The position numbers were made by a program, and so were the translations under genes. Below, one piece after another: positions 24,190-33,147 of a stretch of DNA of 33,147 bases (its first letter is position 1; every line of letters begins with the position of its first letter). The stretch comes from Hypsibius dujardini. Taxonomy: Eukaryota > Tardigrada > Eutardigrada > Parachela > Hypsibiidae. Under the pieces are notes generated by a model. That model was not told where the DNA came from. It did no database searches and saw only the letters and a list, made by a program, of their open reading frames with translations. The stretch spans positions 1-33,147 of the forward strand of contig LRSR01007285.1 of NCBI GenBank assembly GCA_001579985.1. Reading direction: 5' to 3'.

Positions 24190-25350
24190 CGATAGAGACT
24201 GTCGGTCTATCTGGCAGGTTCACGGTCAGTCCGGATCGTTTATGGTTGTCCGAATGAGTGACGACCAAAGTGCAAGTTAAATCGGTCCTCCTGGAAGGTG
24301 TGTAAGTCAGTAAGTAGTAGACAATAAGTCCGGGAGGTGCACGGTCAGTCCGGGAGATGCACGGTCAGTCCGGATGGTGAACGGTCAGTCCGGAAGGTGA
24401 ACGGTCAGTCCTTATCGTTATTAGTGTGATTGGTCTGAATGGAGGTTTAGGGAGGATTAGGACCAGAACGGAGGTTGAACGGCATTCCGAAAGGTTCAAG
24501 TACTCACTCCAGCCCGGGCACTGGACAGTAAATCCGGACGCTACAAGTTCAAAAGCATGCAGGCGAACCAACTTTCCACTTTCCGGACGAAGTATAGGTT
24601 TTCGAATTGATTATCCACTTCCTGAACCGATTGACCACCTTTCATGGCGGCCCGTTCATTCCTCGGACTGATCTCCCGGTTTATGGACTCAGCGTCCACC
24701 TTCCACACTTACGATCCACCTCCCTCGGCGGGCTCATCGTCCACCTGCTTGACTGTCGGTCATCGGACTACATTGACCGTCCACTATCCAGTCTGACCTC
24801 ATGGCCCATCGATCATGCTGTTGGATAGATTTATCGAGGACTTGCCAGATCAAATCTGACGGCCAACCTTCCGTTTTGACCATCCACCTTCCGAGCTGAC
24901 CGTCCGCCTCCCGTACCCACCGTCCGCCTCCCGGACCCACCGTCCACCTCCCGGACCCACCGTCCACCATTTGGACTGACTGTAATTCGTCGTCATTCTC
25001 CGGATTCACGGTCCACTTTTCAGACTGACGCTTCTACCATCTTGGCATGGCTTCAGGAAGAACCGTCCACCACTGAAACTGACCGTCCACGTCCCGGACT
25101 GGCTGTCTACGAATCGCCAACCACCCGGTGCAACTGCACTTCATGATCAGGCCGTGCTCACTTGAACCGACCGTCCACCTTCCGGACTCACCGTCCACCA
25201 TTCGCACTGATTGTAGTCCGACCGGATCTGACCGACCGTCCACCTCCCGGACGGAATGCCAATCCTTCCGACGGACCGTCAGCCATCAGGAGTGACTGTG
25301 CACTTTGTTGTCAGACCGTGGTCACTTGAATCGACCTCAGGTCTGGCCAG
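24190..25350. repeat. Inverted minisatellite arrays, about 20-bp unit
   Basis: From about 24190 to 24560 a degenerate unit such as GGTGAACGGTCAGTCCGGA repeats on the + strand. From about 24690 to 25290 the complement (CCGGACTCACCGTCCACC) repeats many times. Longer modules also recur: the stretch near 25132-25185 resembles 25295-25340. The open frames here (SGRWTVG-like, minus strand) are repeat-derived. The array fills most of the spacer between the kinase gene and LRRC57. Confidence 0.75.
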
Positions 25351-25926
25351 GCCGTCTCGTGGTCGTTCGGCTATTACGGTGAATCCAGTTTTATATTTCA
25401 TACGACTCATCATTTTTAATTGTTTGGTGGTCGTAAGAATCGGTCACAAACATAAAATGCACTTGATCGACTCGGATCGAGTAGTCAGAACCTTAGCAAG
25501 GGAAGCGCAAAAGACACTTTCGATCAAGCAATCAGTCGAATGCAACGTATTTAATCACACCTTATAACAATTACCACGTATGACACTGATAGACACGACA
25601 AAATGAGGCGTGAGATAGTACTTTCCCTGTAAACTCTTATTTTTAATTCTCTCTTCGTGATTCTACAGTCTTCCTGCCTTCCTCACAGAAGATCATCTGT
25701 ATCATCGGGAGAATATTATTATCTCTCGGGACTTGACATTATATTGACGTTCATTGCTCGCACTCCGGACGGACGCACCTGTCACTTCTGCATCGTATTA
25801 GAATAAATATATAATATATAAATAAATAAATAAATAAAATACTGCAAAACAGCGTTAGTAAGTGCTCATTTCTTTTCCCTGCTCGCTGGTTCTTAACATT
25901 GTCATATTCTTTACAGATCAAAAAAG
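25351..25926. other. Spacer upstream of LRRC57
   Basis: No gene recognised. It contains an AT-rich run with AATA/AAAT repeats at 25803-25840. The LRRC57 promoter is presumably here. A possible splice acceptor (CTTTACAG) at 25915 lies just before the start codon, so a non-coding first exon may exist upstream. Confidence 0.45.
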
Positions 25927-27326
25927 ATGGGAAACGCTCAAGCTGTCAAGCAGCACATACAGACATCGGAGAAGACAGGTGTTTTCGTCTTGAAGGATCA
26001 AAAGCTCCGAGAAGTAAGTGGCGCAGAAGAGAATTTAAATCAATCAATCAATCAACCAGTCAGTCAATATATTACAGGCAGAGCAGTGCTTCAAACAATC
26101 AATTGATCGAGCGAAAGAGTCAGTGGATCAGCTGTGTGTGCGACATGGTGTAGCGAGTAAGCACTCGCTACATCATGTCCTACATCAAGCACTCGCTCGA
26201 GACTTTGGTATCTTGGTGCAGGCAAATAATCTGCGAAACAGTTACGAGATTACTCTATCTGAAATGGATTGTTTTGTCGTGTTTGCAGGTGCCGGAGCCA
26301 GTCCGTAAATTGTGTCCCACCTTGCGTAACATCGATCTGTCCAACAATGTGATTGTCACACTGCCGCCGTGGATCGGCGATTTTGCGGCACTCAAAAGTC
26401 TCACGCTCAACAACAATCACCTCCGTAAGGGGAAATGTTTTATCACGGCAGTGAAACCACGAGAAAAAAAGGAAGAAATAACAAACAAACCAATAATAAA
26501 ATAATGATAAAGATGTGAAAGAATATGAATACGAATTAAAGAATAAAAATGGTATTAAACTAACTTTAGTGAAACAAAGAAGAACAACAAAGAAGAAGAA
26601 TAAAAGAAGTAACGTAATTCTTTGTTGGCTTGATTAAATGATTTGAGTTAGCTGAAGGATTGATTACAGCTCTTCGTAGCTGTTTTGAGGATGTTTAGAG
26701 TAGAGTCGCTATTTTCTGGTCAGTATAACCGTTGAATTTTTTATCTTCTGACTTGTCTTTACGGTTTACGTCTTACGGTTCTGCTGTGTGGTCTTGATAG
26801 AACTGCTACCGCCGGAAATCGGTAACCTGGTCAAGCTCGAGACGTTTGCGGCGTCCTACAACCAGCTGTCGCAACTTCCGGCGGAATTCGGCAAACTCAC
26901 CGCGCTGCGTTATGTTTACTTATCCGGGAACATCGTGTCGGCGTTTCCCGAAGTACTTTGTAGGCTTCCCAACTTGGATGTGGTGGATCTCTCCAACAAC
27001 CGCATCTCCAAAGTACCGTCTGAGGTCGCTTCGCTCACCGCACATGAGCTCAACTTGAATCGCAATCAGGTAACCGGCCCTTCTGCTCACTTCTATCGGT
27101 CGGTCTTACTGCGCAGAGTCCTCTCTGTGGTGTATGGACTAACTGTCCTATTGTTGATCTTCTGCCTCACGGTCATCTGGACTGGAACTAGAGAGCACTA
27201 GCCATTCAGCCCGACTACACACGGTCTTTTTAAGCTCTGCTCTGGCTTGTATCTGTCTGCCTGTCTATCTGTCTATGTCTGTCTGTCTGTCTGTCTATGT
27301 CTGTCTGTCTGTCTGTCTGTATAATC

Positions 27327-27357
<31 letters not shown>

Positions 27358-27857
27358 GTTTTGTATGTCTGTATGTCTACCTGTCAGCTTCCCAAGACAA
27401 AATGTCTGTTTGTCTCTCTGTGCGGCAGTGTCTCGTTTAAGATATACAGTGTCAGTACTCATCCCTCTCTGAGATCATTTACATCTGTTTTCCATGTGCA
27501 TGTCCCAACTCATGCCACTGACTCGCGTTTGAATAGCGGTCTTTCTTTTCAGATCTCGGCGTTGTCAGAAGAGATCTGCCGCTGTCCGCGCTTGAAAGTT
27601 CTTCGGTTGGACGAGAACTGCATACCGTTGAACGGCATCAGTCCGAGGATACTACGGGACTCACAAATTTCGCTCCTCCTTCTCGAAGGCAACGTTTTTC
27701 AGATGAAAGACTTCCAATATATTGATGGTTACGAGCAGGTTTGTTTGCGTTCACTTCTCCTTATCGTCGTCCTGCAGTTTTCACTCGCGTTTCTTACGAC
27801 CGTCTCAACAATTCGCAGTACATGGAGCGTTACACCGCCAGCAAGCGGAAGATATAA
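25927..27857 (+). CDS. LRRC57: LRRC57-like leucine-rich repeat protein
   Basis: Five exons: 25927-26013, 26289-26424, 26801-27069, 27553-27738 and 27819-27857; 238 aa, almost the same length as the human protein (239 aa). It starts MGNAQAVKQHIQTSEKTGVF, matching the LRRC57 N-terminus; Gly2 may be myristoylated, which would anchor it to membranes. Leucine-rich repeats follow: LRNIDLSNNVIVTLP, LKSLTLNNNHLQLLPPEIGNL, LRYVYLSGNIVSAFP, LDVVDLSNNRISKVP, ELNLNRNQ, LKVLRLDENCIPL. It closes with SQISLLLLEGNVF and GYEQYMERYTASKRK, the family's typical end. The molecular function of LRRC57 is poorly known; it is likely an adaptor. Exon 2 ends inside a repeat and one base is carried into exon 3 (CAA). 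No canonical AATAAA lies close downstream, so the 3' end is undefined. Confidence 0.93.
26037..26075. repeat. (AATC)n tract in LRRC57 intron 1
   Basis: AATCAATCAATCAATC followed by related AACCAGTCAGTC, within intron 26014-26288. It is the complement-strand version of the window-wide ATTGATTG family. Confidence 0.8.
26142..26179. repeat. Tight 17-bp hairpin in LRRC57 intron 1
   Basis: GACATGGTGTAGCGAGT (26142-26158) pairs with 26163-26179 with one mismatch, over a 4-base loop. It lies 110 bases before the exon 2 acceptor. Confidence 0.8.
27247..27370. repeat. (TCTG)n tract in LRRC57 intron 3
   Basis: Long runs of CTGTCTGTCTG broken by TATG and TATC units in intron 27070-27552. It makes a misleading open frame (MSVCLSVYVCLSVC-like) and reads across into exon 4. 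Confidence 0.9.
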
Positions 27858-29055
27858 CGGCGGCACTACTGGTGGTGGTGCTTGTTACGGCACCCAAGCG
27901 GGAGAGAGAGGCATTCCACACCTGTGGTATTTTGTAGTCTTGTCTGGAAATAGCGACCGTGGATCTCTCTACGAGCTTATATCAAAATCAAACTGTCTCT
28001 TTTCGCACTCACAATTCGTCACGTCTCCTCTACCCTAACCGCCGCTTCGCAGCTTTGCAGTTTGATTTTTTACCCCCTCCCCCCCCCCTCGAAGGTCCCT
28101 ACGAAAGATAATGATGGATGACCGTCGTCGTCCGCGTTGACAGGTTAACAAGGTTCTGCTCTGTGTATCCATTTTCCGCCACTGCGCGGAAGAAAAACAC
28201 AATCCACCACATCGCGTAGAATTTTCCGCCGGATGTGACACACCAGAAAGTAATGCGAGAGAGGAGCCTCCCGCTGCTGCTGACGATGCGTTGCGATGAG
28301 GTTCAAAGGTGCAGAAGTGATTGTGTTACGACGTCACATGCACACCTGCAGTGTCGTATTGTATCGTGTCGGCGTGTTTGCCGGAAAGGAAGGAGCAGTC
28401 GGTGTGTCTTATCGCTCGCTATCTTGAAGAGATATTGGTTGAACTTCCTGCTGGCGGAGTCGCCGTGTCTCTCGACTGTTGGCTGGGTCATTGCGGAAGG
28501 CCGGCCGGTCGAGAAGAGCTGCCGGAAATTCATACCGCCACAATGGTGCATTCTTCTTAAGCAAGTCTGCGTCTCGAGGACGACCAAGGAGGCTGTACCG
28601 ATAGTAATATGATAATCGGAGTGTGTAGAATAACGATATCTTTTGAGAGAAATTTGGAACCATACCGACCGCGATGTGTTGTGGTGCAGCAGTAGCATGG
28701 TGACACTGAATATTGATGATGGATACCAGACACGCGATATCTTCGCTCTTACTCGAGCTCCGTCCGTCTCTGTGTGTCGCGCAACAAAATTGCCGGTGGC
28801 GATTTATGGTTTTAATTTCAGGGTAGCCTGTGAATGGGTCGTCCGGTGATGCGCTGTTGACCGTGAACCGGTTGGTTGGTTGTTTGGCGCGGCAGCGCAG
28901 TCGTGTTCGAGGTTGTCGTTTTCCATTACTGTGTCAAGTTCAGATTACTGTGGAGACGATGAAAAGTTGAAAAGGTAGAAGTTTGGTCTACTCCGGACAT
29001 GTGCTGGTACGGTGTGTTATTAATTACAACACCCGTATTCCGGCGTGCCTAGGCT
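27858..29055. other. Spacer downstream of LRRC57
   Basis: No gene recognised. The longest open frames (28235-28612 on +, 28303-28698 on -) overlap on opposite strands and show no known domain. A C-rich tract lies at 28070-28090. The LRRC57 3' untranslated region is presumably at the left edge. Confidence 0.5.
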
Positions 29056-29215
29056 GTCCGTTTGTTTGTCCGACTGTCTGCCTTTCCGTTTCTCTGTTTG
29101 AGTGTCTGCCTGTCTGCCTGCCTGCCTATTTGCCTGCCTATCTGCCTGCCTATCTGCCTGTCTGTTTATCTGTCTGTTTGTGTGTCTATGAGTCTGCCTG
29201 TGTGTCTGCCTGCCT
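29056..29215. repeat. (TCTG/TGCC)n minisatellite
   Basis: Degenerate repeats of GTCTGCCTG, TATCTGCCTGCC and TGTTTGTCTG. The corresponding open frame (CLPAYLPAYLPAYLP-like) is repeat-derived. Confidence 0.85.
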
Positions 29216-29762
29216 GCTTGAGCTTGTCTACCTAGTTTTTCACACGATCGTCTTCGTCACAGACAGTTTGAAATGGTCAGGAGCCAATAAACCTGGAAGC
29301 TAGACCATTGAACAGATCATTGACTCGCTGATATCGTAATCGAGGGCGCAGACCATTGAGATTTCCATAAATGGCTTTATAAACTACCAGACCGAAGATG
29401 TGCTCGTGTGTCGTGTCCTCCTATAAAAACAGCAAGCGTTGCAAATAATATTTCCTTTCAAGTACACTTCTCAAACTGGAGACGACTTCACCGCGAGTCA
29501 CGTGGGTTTGGGATCATCGCCACAAGAGCGGAAAGAAAAAGCACCGCACAGCAACCCTAATCTTCCGTGACCGAGGATGTGCCCACAACAAGCCCCGCGA
29601 ATACACTATCATACATACTGTTGTACTTCTCACGACCTGTCGCATATGTAATAATACACTTTTCGGTGTGTGTGACCCAAAATGGTTCACTTCAACTCTC
29701 CACGACGTATTTTCGTTTACTCTTCCGCTAAATATACGCACACCTCTGTCCATACGGTAGGT

Positions 29763-29797
<35 letters not shown>

Positions 29798-31347
29798 TTG
29801 AGCGAATGTAATGTCTGCGGTCACGACAACGCATACCGAGACCGAGCCCGGTGTGAGTGACACGGTGTGCGGTGTGTTTGTTGATATGTCTGACGCATCG
29901 TGCGTATACCGGCCGAGTACTGCCCACTTCCGGTCTCTGCGCTGTACATGTCGCGAAGGGTCTCCGAGTCGCGAGGGGTCTCCGAGTACAGTATAGTACC
30001 ACACCACACGGAGCGATGAGCTGGACAGGTGTGTCCGTACACGGACCGATGAGCGGTCCTCGCGTGAGTCAGTGTATTTGTTTGTTGTCTTACTTATATA
30101 CATTACTGTACCGTAGCACGAACATCAACCGCGAACCTCGGCAGCAGTTCTCGCGCTCAATTAATAAGACATTACTATACAACCCGAAGTTAAGACCTCG
30201 CCGGGTAAATTTAGCTTTGACGTCGTCGTCGGTCCACTGATATTTTGTGGCAACCATCCGACGTGGGCTGCATGTGTGTGTGTGTGTGTGTATCACGTAA
30301 TAATAATACTCGGCATGTATAATAGCGCGGCTGTTGCGGACCGAATTAGAAATGCCTAATTTTGGGTGTGGTATGACGCGTTGCGGTGTTCTCGTGGTCG
30401 TGGGTGCTGTATACTCGTCTAGTACGAACCTCAGACATGGCAACGTATGTAGGCAGCGGTTCGGCGCAGCGGAAAGATTTCCTTCTTAACGACGGACAAC
30501 GTTTCCGGCTCGTGAACTTGCCAATGGACAACAAAAGAAACACCAAAACTACGAGAGAGGGCATATGCGTTATTGTGCACGCATTATTGTACACGCACCA
30601 TGTCAGGTGAACAACCTTTTGCATACCGCAAATTGTTGTTGGCAAGGGCGAAAAAAACAAACATGTATATATACGCGGTACATGCACACCGTGTATTTCC
30701 CATACGTGAAAACGAAAAAACGAACAATACATTCAGGCGCAACCGCCCCGCGCTCGTCGCGTGTAAGTCGCGTATCGCTCCAGAAGTTGCCTGATTTGCC
30801 TTTGTCTGTTCCCTCCCCCCCGTCACCCGGAAAGGGTTAGATATATATTTCAGTACTACATATACTTACCGGGCGTCTGTCGATGGGAAAAGTGAATTAG
30901 TACTCTGTTTGAGTGATCTGTTTAATTTGAGTTCTTTCGGGTTGAATCACCAAAGTGGCGGGTTTCCACGTCCAAGAAACCAGCCCACATCTTTAACGCG
31001 ACGTCGTGCTTCCCTCTACCTCTCTGTAGAATGACTACACACACTGCATGCTTCCGTGGATGGCTGACTGTGCATGGCGAATTGCACATTAGCCATTTTG
31101 TCGGCTACACGTTTAAGGCGTTACCTCCTATTGTGTCGCTCGATGTGTTCACCTAAATTTAAAAACAATTAAAGGCTGCACGTTTTCGCTAGACCGTTTT
31201 TTCCCCTCCCCTGTACCGGTGTACGTGTGAATTGGGTATGTTTGTGTGTGTGGTCCAAATTATCGTGACTGGCGATTATTTGAGAGAAAACTGACCTCAA
31301 TGCGGATGTCAGATCAAGAAATTAAAAATCAAATTTTGTCATTTGTC
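29216..31347. other. Non-coding region with simple repeats
   Basis: No gene recognised. It holds a (TA)n tract at 29765-29795, two copies of GTCGCGAGGGGTCTCCGA-like sequence at 29949-29986, and a (TG)n tract near 30272-30290. The overlapping open frames around 29514-30240 on both strands lack any recognisable motif. AATAAA at about 29285 could end a + strand transcript from upstream. Confidence 0.45.
29765..29795. repeat. (TA)n microsatellite
   Basis: About 15 uninterrupted TA dinucleotides. It is self-complementary and likely prone to length change. Confidence 0.95.
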
Positions 31348-31567
31348 TGGCTCCCTGTCTTGTCTGACTGCCTTTCTTGTCTAGCTCCCTGTCTTGTCTG
31401 ACTGCCTGTCTTGTGTGAATGCCTGTCTTGTCTGACTGCCTGCCTTGTCTAGCTCCCTGTCTTGTCTGACTGCCTGTCTTGTCTAGCTCCCTGTCTTGTC
31501 TGACTGCCTGTCTTGTCTGACTGCCTGTCTTGTCTGACTGCCTGTCTTGTCTGACTGCCTGTCTGCC
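31348..31567. repeat. Minisatellite, TCTTGTCTGACTGCCTG family
   Basis: About a dozen copies of a 17-bp unit (TCTTGTCTGACTGCCTG), alternating with a variant containing TAGCTCCC. The alternation gives a higher-order pattern. It is the longest homogeneous array in the window. Confidence 0.9.
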
Positions 31568-32265
31568 CCGTCGGGATTAAGAAAATGATTAAATCTGTGC
31601 TAAAAACACACAGGCCGTGTAGCGTGGGTTGATTGATTGATCTGTTGCGGACGGTTTGACCGTCTGTTCTAGGATTGCTTCAAGTTCTCGGAATCGCGGC
31701 ATTCCAAGATCTTGATAAAATATGCGAAAAATACCACAACATGAGAAATGCGTATTAAGTGACTTGACCTGTTGATTGTTGTTGGGCTTTGGGGAAGTGT
31801 CGCGTATATTCATTGTTAACATTTCCTGGTACGGTTTACGAGGAGTGCCTTAATTATTATTACTCTATACTAAACTATACAGTCGACAATAAAGTTACTG
31901 TATTACGTGGCATCGGCGACCCAAAACGAAAATGGGGGGCGGCAATCCCGGTACCGTCCCGTAACATTTATCTTCTAATCATATCGGAAATACACTTACT
32001 GCTCACATTCCAAATCACACTTTACCCTAGGGGATGAACCTAAAAAGGATCGTTCCGTTACATTCACGGTGCTGTTGGCTGTATGGTTGGACCCTGGTGT
32101 ATGACTTGTGTGTGTTGTCTGTGTGTGTGTATATGTCTGAATGGGTTTCCATATCCATATCTGATGTTACGAATTATGGGCACGTTGGATTGGTAAGCGA
32201 GCGTGCCCTCCCCGGTGGTGACCGGCTCTTCGCCGGGTGGCGCGTATATTTGACGTGTACATGAT
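31568..32265. other. Spacer before promoter-like region
   Basis: No coding sequence recognised. An ATTGATTGAT run lies at 31628-31641 and a short TG-rich tract near 32108-32131. Confidence 0.45.
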
Positions 32266-32277
32266 GCACACAGAATA

Positions 32278-32491
32278 TTTGGCGGGCCGATATGGCGGGC
32301 CAATAGGGACCAAACGACCGTTATCACGTGGTGCAGGACTCTTTACCATAGAACCGCGTGACCCAAAGGAAACAATCCATATAAGGGCATGGGCGGAGCC
32401 AGACGCGCCATTGGCTGCATTCATTCAAATTCCGCCCCTCTGAAGCATCCGATGCCATTGAAGCATCGAGATACGAAGACCCTCTTATAAA
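32278..32491 (+). promoter_or_regulatory. Promoter-like cluster: E2F-type sites, CCAAT boxes, E-box, GC boxes, TATA
   Basis: In order on the + strand: TTTGGCGGG (32278), GGCGGG (32294) merging into CCAAT (32300), CACGTG (32325), GGGCGG (32391), inverted CCAAT as ATTGG (32410), TTCAAA (32424), CCGCCCC (32432) and TATAAA (32486). This density and order are typical of a strong RNA polymerase II promoter. E2F-like, CCAAT and TTCAAA (CHR-like) elements together resemble cell-cycle-regulated promoters, but function is inferred. Confidence 0.55.
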
Positions 32492-32514
32492 TGGTTTTGT
32501 GAACTCTCCGCCAG

Positions 32515-32625
32515 AGCCGGTAGACATCTTTTCCAAATCAGTCAGTTCCAGCACCGACGCCACCCGGATTCCCCCGTCATCGCATCGCTGTTCGCTATTC
32601 ATCCCTGCGCTATTTTTCACTTTAG
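32515..32625 (+). other. Probable non-coding first exon of a gene continuing past the window
   Basis: Transcription would begin about 30 bases after TATAAA (32486). The sequence then runs, without an ATG that opens a long frame, to TTTAG|GTGAGT at 32626, a strong splice donor. The following sequence looks like intron to the end of the window. The gene itself is not visible, so its identity is unknown. Confidence 0.45.
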
Positions 32626-33147
32626 GTGAGTGAATTTTAATCGCACCGGGAGGATTTGTTGGTGTTTTTTGTAGGGGGAGAGTGTGAAGAGAGGGTTTCT
32701 AGCAGGTCGCCAGCGTTGGAATTTTTTTTCGCCCGATTTTCTGAATCTTCTGGGAAAGTTTCATTTTTGGGAATTTATTCAGGCAGAGGCAGGACACAGG
32801 AATTTAATGCCAGGCAGCGGGAGATTAATTTTGTGGTGAGAGAGGGACAGGTCGAGTAAAGTGGTTTGGCTCGGGCCTGTATGGTATGCGCGTTCGTTTC
32901 AGGCCTGCATTCTCGTATCGAGCTTGTGAATAACCGTATTTTGGCCTTGAATTAATTATTCTGTCCCCCTCAGGCAGTTCCGTGTGCAAAATTGCTTGAC
33001 CTCGGCTTACTTTCCGCTCAATCGATAGTCAGTAGCCCCATCTTGGAACCTAAAGTGAGGTTCTGAAATTTCAGTCCAGGATTTCAAGAAGCAAATTAAA
33101 AAGGCGTCATTTTGTGTGCGGTCTGTTGGGCAGAGCGATTGATTTCT
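32626..33147. other. Probable first intron of the downstream gene
   Basis: Nothing coding is recognised here. The sequence is T-rich with short G-rich patches, consistent with an intron following the donor at 32626. Confidence 0.35.

Noticed and set aside
24734-25243. SGRWTVG-like repeated peptide on the minus strand
   Set aside because: Produced by the inverted minisatellite; the frame breaks between modules and there is no start or splice context.
28235-28698. Overlapping 125-aa (+) and 131-aa (-) open frames
   Set aside because: Opposite-strand overlap, no motif and no clear promoter or poly(A) signal for either.
29514-30240. Open frames of 127-162 aa on both strands around the (TA)n tract
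   Set aside because: They cross the (TA)n microsatellite (IYIYIYIY-like) and share no similarity with a known protein.

Overview
This is nuclear DNA from an animal. All coordinates were worked out by hand-splicing: I chose GT/AG sites that keep the reading frame and rejoin recognisable protein families. Dishevelled together with a MAPKAPK-type kinase points to Metazoa. Introns are short (about 70 to 850 nt), genes sit close together on both strands, and introns and spacers are full of ATTGATTG, (GACA)n/(TCTG)n and small inverted-repeat elements. The divergent Dishevelled PDZ and the compact layout would suit an early-branching or otherwise compact-genome invertebrate such as a sponge, but I cannot prove the taxon from this window.

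Layout: 1-1509 spacer with two hairpins; 1510-4194 Dishevelled (+, 4 exons); 4841-5095 a TATA-driven single-exon secreted cysteine-rich peptide (+); 5672-8891 an RNF14-type RWD/RBR ubiquitin ligase with a long acidic tail (-, 10 exons); 10160-11818 an apparent fusion of a CWC21/SRRM2-like N-terminus to an SGF11/ATXN7L3-like zinc finger (+, 2 exons); 12604-13909 mitochondrial ATP synthase delta subunit (-, 4 exons); 15883-17589 RAD6/UBE2A ubiquitin-conjugating enzyme with an acidic tail and a 24-nt microexon (-, 5 exons); 20046-23697 MAPKAPK2-like kinase (+, 11 exons); 25927-27857 LRRC57 (+, 5 exons). From 27858 to the end I recognise no coding gene. A promoter-like cluster and a probable non-coding first exon at about 32270-32625 suggest that another + strand gene begins here and continues beyond the window.

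The genes are mostly unrelated housekeeping and signalling genes: Wnt signalling, p38/MK2 stress signalling, ubiquitin E2 and E3, chromatin or splicing, and oxidative phosphorylation. I see no operon-like pathway. RAD6 and RNF14 are both ubiquitin enzymes, but nothing here shows that they work together. The most unusual items are the CWC21-SGF11 chimera, the cysteine-rich peptide gene, the acidic tails added to both ubiquitin enzymes, the loss (or hiding in a further exon) of the Dishevelled C-terminal peptide, and several near-perfect foldback elements, including a 101-bp-arm hairpin in a RAD6 intron.
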